From Pseudohoeflea sp964511625 (GTDB lineage Bacteria > Pseudomonadota > Alphaproteobacteria > Rhizobiales > Rhizobiaceae): DNA of 64,000 nucleotides. Made by a program: the position numbers and the translations under genes. The DNA lies in NCBI GenBank assembly GCA_964511625.1, contig CAZEJG010000002.1:174797-238796 (forward strand). The letters run 5' to 3'. This document shows, piece after piece, positions 25,573-33,053 of the stretch. The notes beneath the pieces are model-generated. The model saw only the letters and a program-made list of their open reading frames with translations, did not search any database and was not told the DNA's origin. Each line of letters begins with the position of its first letter. The first letter of the stretch is position 1.

Positions 25573-26706
25573 CTAGCGGTGCAGCAACTCGCCCTCGGCG
25601 AGGAGGTAGAGTTCGCGGCGGATGGCATGGCGGTCGTCCATCGAGCGGCGGATCACCTTCTCCCAGAAGGGCCACCAGTCGCTGGTCTTCTTCTCCCATG
25701 ACCAGTCGAGTGCCCGGGCGCGGTTCTCGATGCCGATCCGGCGTCTGAGATCGGCGTCGGCCAGGAGTTCGGTGACCGCGTCCGCGAAACGTTCCGGCGA
25801 GCCGTCGGCGATGATGAAGCGCGACTGGAGTTCGCCGAAGGCTTCGGGGACGATGCCCACGTCGGTGGCGACGACCGGTATGCCGCACGCCATGGCTTCG
25901 AGGACCGGATTGGGCGTGCCTTCCATCGACGAGGTGCAGAGGAAGACGTCGAGGTCCCGGTAGAAATCGGGCATCTCGGCAAAGGGGATGCGGCGCACCT
26001 GCGGGTCGGCGACCTTCTCCTCGATCGCCAGCCCGCGTTGTCTCAGCGACTCGATGGTCGGCCGGAAGATCCGCCGGTATCCCTTAACGTCTTCACAATT
26101 GGCCACCAGTCCCCAGGCGCTGTTGCCCACCCAGCCGACGACGTTGCGTCCGCCCGCGGGCCTGTCGGTCTCGCGTGGCGTGAAATGAGTGGTGTCGACC
26201 CCGTCCGGTATCACGATGTCGGGCCGGGGGATGTCATGAACAGCCGAGTAGATTTTCTCGAGTTTTAGCGAAGAGACCGTATAGCCGTCGAGAAGCGAGA
26301 ACGAGGCACGGCGCTCGCGGATCTCGTCCTCCTTCTCGAACAGGTGGTCGTAGACGGAGCTCGTGAAGGCGCAGGAGTTGAGCGCCCGCACCAGCGTGGC
26401 ATAGTCGAGGCCCATCCGTCGCGCCGCCTTGGCGATGACGACCGGATTGAGGAGGTAGAACATGTCCTCGCGCCAGAAGATGTGGCACAGGTCGATGCGC
26501 TTGAGCAGGATCGTCTCGTAGAACAGATGCTCGTTGCCGATCACGTCGCGCATGTAGAGCTTGGTGACCCGGTTGCGCCCGCTGTGGAGCGCAATATTGT
26601 TGGCAATATTGTCGAATGCCCAAAGCGGTCGATCCGGGCAGACAAGGATATGCAGTGGCGGCGTCTGGTTCTTCGCGCCTTCGATTTCACACGCCTGATG
26701 CAGCAC
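25573..26706 (-). CDS. GT4-family glycosyltransferase
   Basis: GT-B-fold glycosyltransferase with the C-terminal donor-binding motif EGTPNPVLEAMACGIPVVATDVG (two Glu spaced as in the GT4 EX7E motif) and the Rossmann segment NVVGWVGNSAWG. The GTG at 26706 is chosen as start because GTGGAGG lies about 6 nt upstream, giving 377 residues; a TTG at 26727 is an alternative. It is divergent from the DUF2194 gene at 26838 and the two probably share a promoter region. The sugar donor and acceptor cannot be inferred; a surface polysaccharide is likely. Confidence 0.8.
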   Translation of the reverse strand: MLHQACEIEGAKNQTPPLHILVCPDRPLWAFDNIANNIALHSGRNRVTKLYMRDVIGNEHLFYETILLKRIDLCHIFWREDMFYLLNPVVIAKAARRMGLDYATLVRALNSCAFTSSVYDHLFEKEDEIRERRASFSLLDGYTVSSLKLEKIYSAVHDIPRPDIVIPDGVDTTHFTPRETDRPAGGRNVVGWVGNSAWGLVANCEDVKGYRRIFRPTIESLRQRGLAIEEKVADPQVRRIPFAEMPDFYRDLDVFLCTSSMEGTPNPVLEAMACGIPVVATDVGIVPEAFGELQSRFIIADGSPERFADAVTELLADADLRRRIGIENRARALDWSWEKKTSDWWPFWEKVIRRSMDDRHAIRRELYLLAEGELLHR

Positions 26707-26837
26707 CCGCTTGCCTCCACAATGCAAACAACTATCTTCGGCACCCTGGAGCCGGTCTTCATTGCTGCGTCCCTGACGCGGTCGAACTTATACTATCGAT
26801 GACGTCACTGCGCTGACAAGGCGGAAGAAAAACGACG

Positions 26838-28640
26838 ATGGAGCACAGCGCAATCGACACGTCGCGGACGCCCGACATGCGCGAAGACGAGGATGCCGAG
26901 CCGCCACTCCAGCAGGTGCTCATTCTCTGTCACGGCGATGATCCCGTCGGCATGCGGGTCCTGAACAGCCTGTGCGCCGGCCTCGATTTTTCGAAGATCG
27001 ATTTCGCTGTCGTCGATCTCCTTCAGGGAAGGGCGTGGCCGCCGCTCGCGGCGTTCTCGGCGGTGGTCATCTCCACCTCGATGCTCTCCAAGCTAAGCCC
27101 GGACCGCTTCGACGCCCTTCGCGCTTTCGTCGAGTCCGGCGGCGGACTGGTCGCCGCCTGCCGGCTCTGGCATGCGAAACTCGCAAGCCTCTTCGGCCTG
27201 CCGGAGGTCAAGCCGATGCTGCACGTGTCGGAGGGGCTGGTGGTGAAGGGCGAACTCTTTTCGGGCCTGACCACGCTAACGAGCGATATTCCCGGCTGGA
27301 ATTTCCGCCACAGCCATATTCCGGTCAGCGCCGAAAGTCTTCCCGCCGATTGTGACCTTCTCGCCGAGGATCGAGAGGGCACACCGATCGTCTGGATGCG
27401 GGATTCCGGCGCGGGGCGGGTCGTCTTCTGGAATACCGCGAGCGCCGACCGGCGCGTGCTGCGCGGACTTTTGTTGCAGTCCGTCTTGTGCGCGATGCGG
27501 TCTGGCGTCGCCGCCATCGGCGCCTTCGCCGTCTTCCAGATCGACGATTTTCCGCCCTCGCTCTCGGATGCGGTGATGGAGCCGGTCGCCTCGGAATATT
27601 CCGGCGTCGACCAGACGGGGTTCCTGTTCGACATCTGGCATCGCGACATGCTGGACCTGAAACGGCGGCACGAACTGCGTTTCACCTATTACGCGGTCGC
27701 CAACTATTTCGACGTCGACACCGCGCCGGACGCGGACATGGAGGCCCCGGCGGTGCGTTCTGGAGCGGAGAACTTCCGCGCCCGCCTTGCACGCAGCCTC
27801 GGAATCGAAGCGGACGATGAGATCGGGTTTCACGGCTACAACCACGAACCTCTCATCGGCGGGCACTGGCCGGACCCGGACGTCCTACGCGCCAAGCTCG
27901 AGATCGCGCGCCGGATCTGGCTCGAACATGTCCCAGAACCGCCGCGCTCCTGGGTGCCCGCGAACAACTGGTTTCAGGCGTCCCATATCGCCGTGCTGGC
28001 CGAGGTCTTTCCCGAGATCGGGACCGTCTGCAGCGTCGCCGCGGCCGGTCAGTATCGTTTGGGCGAACAGCGTGAATTCGGGCCCGAGCCGTGGCGTCCC
28101 TCCTTGCTCGCCCTGCCACGTCAGACCTTCGGCTACGTGGCAACCGACGGGTTGAAGCTAGCCATGCTCTCCCAGGTGGCCGCCATGGGCGCCTGGTCGC
28201 ATTTCGTTCACCCGGACGACGTCTACGACGTTCCCGCCGACGGTGAAGAATCGGGTGATCAGCGCAATGCCGATCGGCGCTTCTGGCGGCGACGCAACGA
28301 TGACGGCCTGCCCGGCCTCTTCGACGAACTCGACGCCTGGCTCAGCGAGGCCCGTTCGCTTTTCCCCTGGCTCGAATTCGTCACCACCTCGGAGGCAGCC
28401 GAGCGATATCGCGCCCATGTGGAGAACGAGGTCGAGATTCGCGCGCGAGCGGACCGTGCTCTCATCCAGGCCGGATCGGGAGGTGATTTCTATCTGCGCA
28501 CCCGCGGCGCCACAGAAGCGAGCGTCATCACCGGCGGGCGGGAGATCGACCGGCGCAAGGTCGCCGGCGGCATGCTGCATGTCATCCGCTGCGATCCCGG
28601 CTGCACCGAGATCTGGCTGGAGAGACATGGCGAAGACTGA
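26838..28640 (+). CDS. DUF2194 / polysaccharide-deacetylase-like protein
   Basis: 600 residues. The first ~200 residues form an alpha/beta domain resembling a glutamine-amidotransferase or flavodoxin fold (VLILCHGDDPVG, VVISTSMLSKL, GGGLVAACRLW). The central part resembles carbohydrate-esterase-4 domains: FQIDDFPPS supplies the Asp-Asp pair and GFHGYNH the metal histidines. The composite fits DUF2194 proteins, which occur in exopolysaccharide loci, and a role in modifying a surface glycan is inferred. No signal peptide is visible, so the site of action is uncertain. It is the last chromosomal gene before the tRNA-Val junction. Confidence 0.65.
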   Translation: MEHSAIDTSRTPDMREDEDAEPPLQQVLILCHGDDPVGMRVLNSLCAGLDFSKIDFAVVDLLQGRAWPPLAAFSAVVISTSMLSKLSPDRFDALRAFVESGGGLVAACRLWHAKLASLFGLPEVKPMLHVSEGLVVKGELFSGLTTLTSDIPGWNFRHSHIPVSAESLPADCDLLAEDREGTPIVWMRDSGAGRVVFWNTASADRRVLRGLLLQSVLCAMRSGVAAIGAFAVFQIDDFPPSLSDAVMEPVASEYSGVDQTGFLFDIWHRDMLDLKRRHELRFTYYAVANYFDVDTAPDADMEAPAVRSGAENFRARLARSLGIEADDEIGFHGYNHEPLIGGHWPDPDVLRAKLEIARRIWLEHVPEPPRSWVPANNWFQASHIAVLAEVFPEIGTVCSVAAAGQYRLGEQREFGPEPWRPSLLALPRQTFGYVATDGLKLAMLSQVAAMGAWSHFVHPDDVYDVPADGEESGDQRNADRRFWRRRNDDGLPGLFDELDAWLSEARSLFPWLEFVTTSEAAERYRAHVENEVEIRARADRALIQAGSGGDFYLRTRGATEASVITGGREIDRRKVAGGMLHVIRCDPGCTEIWLERHGED

Positions 28641-28661
28641 CGCGCTTGCGCGTCCGACCTT

Positions 28662-28680
28662 CCGGATTGCCGCAATCCGG
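28662..28680 (+). terminator. possible hairpin after the DUF2194 gene
   Basis: An 8-bp perfect stem (CCGGATTG / CAATCCGG) with a CCG loop lies 21 nt after the stop codon. It lacks a T tract, so termination by it is only possible. Confidence 0.4.
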
Positions 28681-28727
28681 ATCGCATCCGCAAGTTGGAT
28701 GAAAACGATTTAAGTCTTTGAAAAGGA

Positions 28728-28773
28728 TGGTGGGCGTGACAGGGATTGAACCTGTGACCCCTACGATGTCAAC
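28728..28773 (-). tRNA. tRNA-Val(GAC) 3' fragment: integration junction
   Basis: Reading the minus strand, the sequence from the anticodon loop (TTGACAT) through the 3' anticodon stem CGTAG, the variable loop, T arm (ACAGG-TTCAATC-CCTGT), acceptor strand CACGCCC, discriminator A and encoded CCA is intact. The matching 5' half is missing: CTACG is expected before the loop, but CGATG is present, and no GGGCGTG acceptor strand is found at the proper distance. The break in the anticodon loop is where tyrosine integrases often cross over. It marks the edge of the island carrying the integrase at 30108. Confidence 0.85.
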
Positions 28774-28982
28774 ATCGCTCCTGTGCCGGAAACACCGGAA
28801 AACTGGGAAAGGGGAACTACATAAAACGGCACTTTTCCCCGTTTTCGGCAATATGTTGCACATTCGTTCGCAGAATGAGGTTCAATGAACCTTACGGGCA
28901 CTACGTATGCAGACGGCTCCTGTGGAGTTGTCGGTCGCGCGGGCCGAAGCCTGGGTCGTCAACGACCTAACCCGAGCCGGGA

Positions 28983-30005
28983 TCATCCTGTCAAACCCGA
29001 AATTTGCTCTGCCGTCTCCGGCATGCGCTTGAGGCTTGCCTCGATCCGCTCACGCCAGCGAGGTCCACGTGACATGGCGTCCTCATATGCGTCGACCAGT
29101 TCGTCAGGACGGTCTTCTGCCAGGATGGCGATGAGCAGTTTGGCCTGGGCACGGTCCTTTCGCGCCTTGAACTGATCCAGTCCGCCCTTTCGTCGGTCGG
29201 CGACAATCAGCTTGTGAATCGCGAAGCGTTCAGGACGTGGGATCTGAACCAGAACGCCGGAACGATAGAGTGCGATAGCGGGAATAGGCTCGGCGATCAG
29301 AAAATTCAGATAGTTCAGCGCCTGGGCGCTTACCCCCAAGGCCGGCAGCGGCTTGACGCTCTCGTCGCCGAAGGCTGGCGTCAGGAACTCGACCATGGCC
29401 TCGGAGCGGCTCTGGCGCCATTTCCACACCTGGCGGTCGTTGACACCGGGAACGGGATCGAATTTGAGAGAGGTGAGGATGTCGTGAGGGTTTTCGTCCA
29501 CCTTGTCCTCAAGAGCGACTGACAGCCTTTCGAAGCTCGCGAAATCAACGTCTCCCGTCTGAGCGAGTTCCTCATAGTCCATGCGCACGCCGAGGTCCCC
29601 CTGATACAGGCTGTAGGCGCTCGTGCCGACCAGGGTGCCGCCGAGCCTGAACACGCCGGCCCTCGCGAAAGCGAGAAGCAAGGAGCCCGTATCTCGGTCC
29701 GCGGCGATGAAACCTTCTGCTCGGAGCGTTCGTGTCAGCCGGGTCATCCGCGTTCGACGATCCTCGGCTTCGGCCTTCAATTCTTCTGCACGCTCGAGAC
29801 GGGCGCGCAGGTCCGGCTTGTCCTCGCCGAGATAGCGGCTGACCATCTCGGTGCCGATGCGAAACTTTTCGTAGAGATAGACCCGCCCATTGCGCTTCCG
29901 CTCCTCTATCGTCCCGATCAGGCGGGCGGCACTCTCATCGAGGTGCAGTCGCAGCAAGTCCTGGTAGGCGACGATGGCCGGACGGCTGTGAGAAACGATC
30001 GTCAT
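28983..30005 (-). CDS. GSU2403-type nucleotidyltransferase-fold protein
   Basis: 340 residues. The central segment FRLGGTLVGTSAYSLYQGDLG followed by TGDVDFA fits the GSX10DXD-like signature of a nucleotidyltransferase fold: a Gly-rich turn and Asp pair in DVD. The N-terminal third is charged and helical (RARLERAEELKAEAEDRR). This corresponds to the GSU2403 / NTP_transf_8 group, of unknown biochemical role. It lies between the tRNA-Val fragment and the integrase, with two large palindromes directly upstream (30027-30093) suggesting tight control. AGGA lies about 10 nt upstream of the ATG. Confidence 0.7.
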   Translation of the reverse strand: MTIVSHSRPAIVAYQDLLRLHLDESAARLIGTIEERKRNGRVYLYEKFRIGTEMVSRYLGEDKPDLRARLERAEELKAEAEDRRTRMTRLTRTLRAEGFIAADRDTGSLLLAFARAGVFRLGGTLVGTSAYSLYQGDLGVRMDYEELAQTGDVDFASFERLSVALEDKVDENPHDILTSLKFDPVPGVNDRQVWKWRQSRSEAMVEFLTPAFGDESVKPLPALGVSAQALNYLNFLIAEPIPAIALYRSGVLVQIPRPERFAIHKLIVADRRKGGLDQFKARKDRAQAKLLIAILAEDRPDELVDAYEDAMSRGPRWRERIEASLKRMPETAEQISGLTG

Positions 30006-30026
30006 ATCGCTGTAATCCTGTCACTG

Positions 30027-30093
30027 TGTGCAGCGTTTTATCTTTTGCTGCACATAGTGACAAGTGTGCAGCAAAATATTATTTGCTGCACAC
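30027..30093 (-). promoter_or_regulatory. two tandem palindromes upstream of the nucleotidyltransferase gene
   Basis: Palindrome 1 has arms TGTGCAGC (30027-30034) and GCTGCACA (30047-30054). Palindrome 2 has perfect 12-bp arms, GTGTGCAGCAAA (30064-30075) and TTTGCTGCACAC (30082-30093), around ATATTA. The same GCTGCACA half-site is used four times, with centres 38 bp apart. They fill the gap between the integrase stop and the nucleotidyltransferase start, so they may be operators for that gene; palindrome 2 could also form an RNA hairpin ending integrase transcription. Confidence 0.7.
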
Positions 30094-30107
30094 AGGTCGG
30101 CTGGCGT

Positions 30108-31088
30108 CTAGATCTCGAGCGAGATGGCCAGCTTTCGCAGGTGCGTGGGCGAGAACCGTGCGTAGACGCTGGCGGTCATACGCGAACTCTTGTGTCCCAG
30201 AAACTGGGCGATCTCTTCCATTGAATGTCCGTCCTCGGCCAGCCAGACGGCCGCCGAATGTCGCAGCATGTGAGGTGACACGTCAGGTCTGCCAATCGCA
30301 ATTCCAGCGGCCTTGAGACCGCGCTTGATCGACTTGACCGGTGCGCCTGCCCACTCGATGACGTGGTTCGTCAGTGCGCCGGCCTTTGCTTCCGCCAGCG
30401 CGGCCTTCAAGCCGTCAGAAAGGGGGACAGTTGCCCGACCCTTGCGCCGTGTGAGATCCTTGGGATCGCGCAGGGACAAGGTGCTCCGGTCGAAATCAAC
30501 CCTGTCCCAGGTCAGCTCCAAGGCGGCGGCGTTTCGCGCCGCAGTTCCAAGCATCAGCCGGATCGCAAGCTTGATGTGCGGCGCCTTGGCGGCGCTGATC
30601 AGGCTGTTCGCCTCCTCGCGAGTGAGCCAGACATCTTTGGGGGCCGGCTTTGCTGGACGTTCGATGTGCGGTGCCTTGGAGATGAGACCTCGCTTTTCCG
30701 CCCATAGAAGCACCATCCGCAGATGTCCGAGTTCTGTGTGAATGGTCCCGTCACCGATGCCGGCAGCTCGCCGTGCTTCAGTATGTGCGCGACAGTGAGC
30801 GACCGTAACGTCGGTGGCCTCAAGGGCACCGAATACAGGTTCCAGCGCACGCCAGGTAAATTTCATCGTCTCTGTAACTGCGCGTCCACTCATGTCAGAG
30901 AGATAGCCTTGCCACATTTCTCTGAGGGTTTCACCGCGCGGGCGTGTAAGCTCTGCGAAGACCGCCGGAGCGCGGGCCTCGGCTTCACGACGATCGGCGG
31001 TTCCGAGGGTGTAGCGTCGCCGTCCACCCTCGTCATACCAGACGATGCAGTAGCTGCCTCGACACTGCTGCAATTTCCATTCGCGCAT
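30108..31088 (-). CDS. tyrosine recombinase / site-specific integrase
   Basis: 326 residues with an N-terminal SAM-like core-binding domain (~60-140) and a C-terminal catalytic domain. Catalytic residues are visible: Arg in GTAARNAAALELTW, the HMLRHSAAVWL box (His-x-x-Arg), the LGHKS His and Tyr in ASVYARF. It looks intact. Its position ~1.3 kb from the tRNA-Val fragment indicates that it drove insertion of this island. A small HTH gene overlaps its 5' end in another frame. Confidence 0.93.
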   Translation of the reverse strand: MREWKLQQCRGSYCIVWYDEGGRRRYTLGTADRREAEARAPAVFAELTRPRGETLREMWQGYLSDMSGRAVTETMKFTWRALEPVFGALEATDVTVAHCRAHTEARRAAGIGDGTIHTELGHLRMVLLWAEKRGLISKAPHIERPAKPAPKDVWLTREEANSLISAAKAPHIKLAIRLMLGTAARNAAALELTWDRVDFDRSTLSLRDPKDLTRRKGRATVPLSDGLKAALAEAKAGALTNHVIEWAGAPVKSIKRGLKAAGIAIGRPDVSPHMLRHSAAVWLAEDGHSMEEIAQFLGHKSSRMTASVYARFSPTHLRKLAISLEI

Positions 31089-31270
31089 TCGTATTCCTCA
31101 ATCGTTCTTCGGTGAATTCGCCAGGGTGTGCCGATACGAAAACCTTCCAGCTCGCCGCTCGTGAGCAGGTTTCGGACATGGCGTTCGGAGCACTGCCAGC
31201 GCTTGGCCAGCGATGCGGGTGTGTAGATTTCAGGCTCGCTTGAAACCTGAGATTTGCCTGGGTCTTGCAC
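30890..31270 (-). CDS. HTH (MerR/excisionase-type) DNA-binding protein
   Basis: 126 residues from a GTG at 31270 with GAGGAGG about 7 nt upstream. Residues ~15-60 form a typical helix-turn-helix 17/excisionase domain (YTPASLAKRWQCSERHVRNLL, then GEL, FRIG, WRI). The rest is low-complexity and overlaps the integrase by 199 nt in a different frame, which is unusually long; the true functional part is probably the first ~65 residues. By position it is the recombination directionality factor or a regulator of the integrase (inference). Confidence 0.7.
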   Translation of the reverse strand: MQDPGKSQVSSEPEIYTPASLAKRWQCSERHVRNLLTSGELEGFRIGTPWRIHRRTIEEYECANGNCSSVEAATASSGMTRVDGDATPSEPPIVVKPRPALRRSSQSLHARAVKPSEKCGKAISLT

Positions 31271-32185
31271 AAAAGCCTCCTCTGCCGCCGGAGAGATCTC
31301 GGGCGGGCTAAGCTGTTGGATTGCGACTGAATTTGTCGTTGTGTTGAATATAGCAAGCGCGCAGAGGGGAAGCAGAAATTTCCAAGATTTTTTTAACGGA
31401 GCTTGCCCGTCGGGGAGCGGTAGCAGTTTTCCTCTTCGAGGAGAGCGTGGTCGATGAAGGCTCGCTCAGCAGCAAGATATGCACCTGGCCAGCTGTATGA
31501 GGTCCGGGTTCGCTCGTGCGCCAGCTGCGGACCGTTACGACGAGTTTACTGCCCTGGTCTGAGCGGTGAGCCTGAGGTTTCTGGAGTCGCCGAAGACGCT
31601 GTCAGCGACAGTTCCGTCTCTGTCGGGATAGGTATCCCAGCCATTACCGGAAAGGCTTTATCTTCCCTTCCGACTAAAGAGGGCCGAGTTGACCAACGGG
31701 CTGCCGGATAGGTGTCTACTCGTTTTCGTCGGGGAGAGGGGAATTGATCGAGCGTCACGGCGCTGTGCATGGATCCGTGATGATGTGAAAACCCCGAACC
31801 TTTACGTCGCGCCAAAAAACACGAAATCCGGCGATTCCTGTCAACTTAGTGTAAACTTAGCGTCAAGTTTATCTTATCGGCGATAAGACGGGTGCAACTT
31901 TTCCGTCATGAAACTGGCCTCTGCAGCCGTCAATCTTGACGCTTTCAGCGTCGACCTTGACATGTTGTCAACGTCCGAGGCTCCCGCGAGGAGCGGTAGT
32001 CGATGCCGGGTTCTCGGTGGCGCCAGAAGGCATCCCCAATGCACTCGACAGTTTTTCCTAGGACTTCGCTTGCAATGGCGTCAATGGTCGGTTCTCGTCA
32101 TCGGCGTTTTGGAGCAGAGCTGGGCAAGTCACTTCATTCGCACCGCCTCTTGACGTAGAGTGCCGTCGCCAGAGAGGGGATCACA
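31271..32185. other. intergenic stretch with short palindromes, no supported gene
   Basis: About 900 bp without a convincing gene: the open frames present lack ribosome sites and recognisable protein sequence. It holds a repeated AACTTAG pair (31844-31860), a 17-bp perfect palindrome TCTTATCGGCGATAAGA (31872-31888) and the palindrome GACGCTTTCAGCGTC (31938-31952). These may be operator sites for the following HEPN/restriction genes or remnants of deleted DNA. Confidence 0.5.
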
Positions 32186-32911
32186 ATGGGCCTTCCAAAT
32201 ACCTATAGCACCGAATTGCCGGAGCGCTGCCATGACCTCCTGAAGCTTCTCATGCCAGTCGTTCAGGAGGACGGCGAATCTTCAAGAAGTCATGGCGGTG
32301 CACTAACGACGACACTTACTCTCGCGTTGGCAACGCCGATGCTCGTGATTCCCATTGAGCGGATACAAAAACACGTTGGCCAAGGCGATGGCGTCGAGGG
32401 TTATGCCGATGACCGTCATTTGGCCGCAGGTCTGACCAATAGAATTGAGGCGGCGATCAAGGGAAAGAGGCTATCTGCTTATCCAGAGTTCGCTGAGTTA
32501 GACTGGTCTTATGTGTCAGAAGTCTCACAGTTCAATGTCGCGCATGGCCTTTCGAAACATGCAGCCGGCGAACTCAGCTCGCAGAAAGCGAAGGACCGGG
32601 CCAAGGAAATGCATTTTGCGACATTCCTGAGCTGTCTAAGAAATGGCCTTGCACACGGTGGCGTTGTTTATCTGAATGACCACGGAGAAACGTCATACGG
32701 TGAAGCGTCAATGCTGTGCTTCGTTAGTGCACGCCATGACTACAGCCGACCAAAGTGCGATCCTCTCGACGGGCGTTGTCCAACTGTGATGCCGCAAATC
32801 CTAAACCTGCGCCTTCTTCGCATTTCGGAAAATGGCTTCCGGCAATTTCTGGCTCGGTGGGTCCATTGGCTAACGGAAACCGAATTGGCGAACGTCGTCG
32901 CTGCGGAATGA
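32186..32911 (+). CDS. HEPN-like protein upstream of the type I R-M operon
   Basis: 241 residues, mostly helical. The segment FLSCLRNGLAHGGVVYL contains R-N-x3-H, the RX4-6H signature of HEPN RNases, followed by a conserved-looking GEASMLCF strand. The N-terminal part (TELPERCHDLLKLL, then LATPMLVIPIERI) resembles HEPN proteins of the plasmid pEK499 p136 type; that family match is from memory. HEPN proteins often act as toxins or abortive-infection RNases. It lies ~140 nt upstream of hsdM on the same strand, so it may be a defence companion of the restriction system. Confidence 0.6.
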   Translation: MGLPNTYSTELPERCHDLLKLLMPVVQEDGESSRSHGGALTTTLTLALATPMLVIPIERIQKHVGQGDGVEGYADDRHLAAGLTNRIEAAIKGKRLSAYPEFAELDWSYVSEVSQFNVAHGLSKHAAGELSSQKAKDRAKEMHFATFLSCLRNGLAHGGVVYLNDHGETSYGEASMLCFVSARHDYSRPKCDPLDGRCPTVMPQILNLRLLRISENGFRQFLARWVHWLTETELANVVAAE

Positions 32912-33053
32912 CAGCAGCCGAAGCCCGGCCGTGAACTACGGAATATAAAGTCGCCTGAAGTGTTGGACACCCATTCGCAGGCCCGGATGGTTGACTGGTC
33001 GACCCGCCCCACTATGGATGCTGGTTAAAAGCACGAAGCAGGGAGTCGACCCG

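Noticed and set aside
28728..28805. Complete tRNA-Val gene.
   Set aside because: The 5' acceptor strand and the 5' anticodon-stem strand do not match; only the 3' half is intact.
31454..32153. Small open frames between the HTH gene and the HEPN gene.
   Set aside because: No ribosome sites, no recognisable protein features, and they overlap palindromes in conflicting frames.
28983..32911. Nucleotidyltransferase plus HEPN as one MNT-HEPN toxin-antitoxin pair.
   Set aside because: They are on opposite strands, over 2 kb apart, with integrase and HTH genes between; known pairs are adjacent and co-directional.
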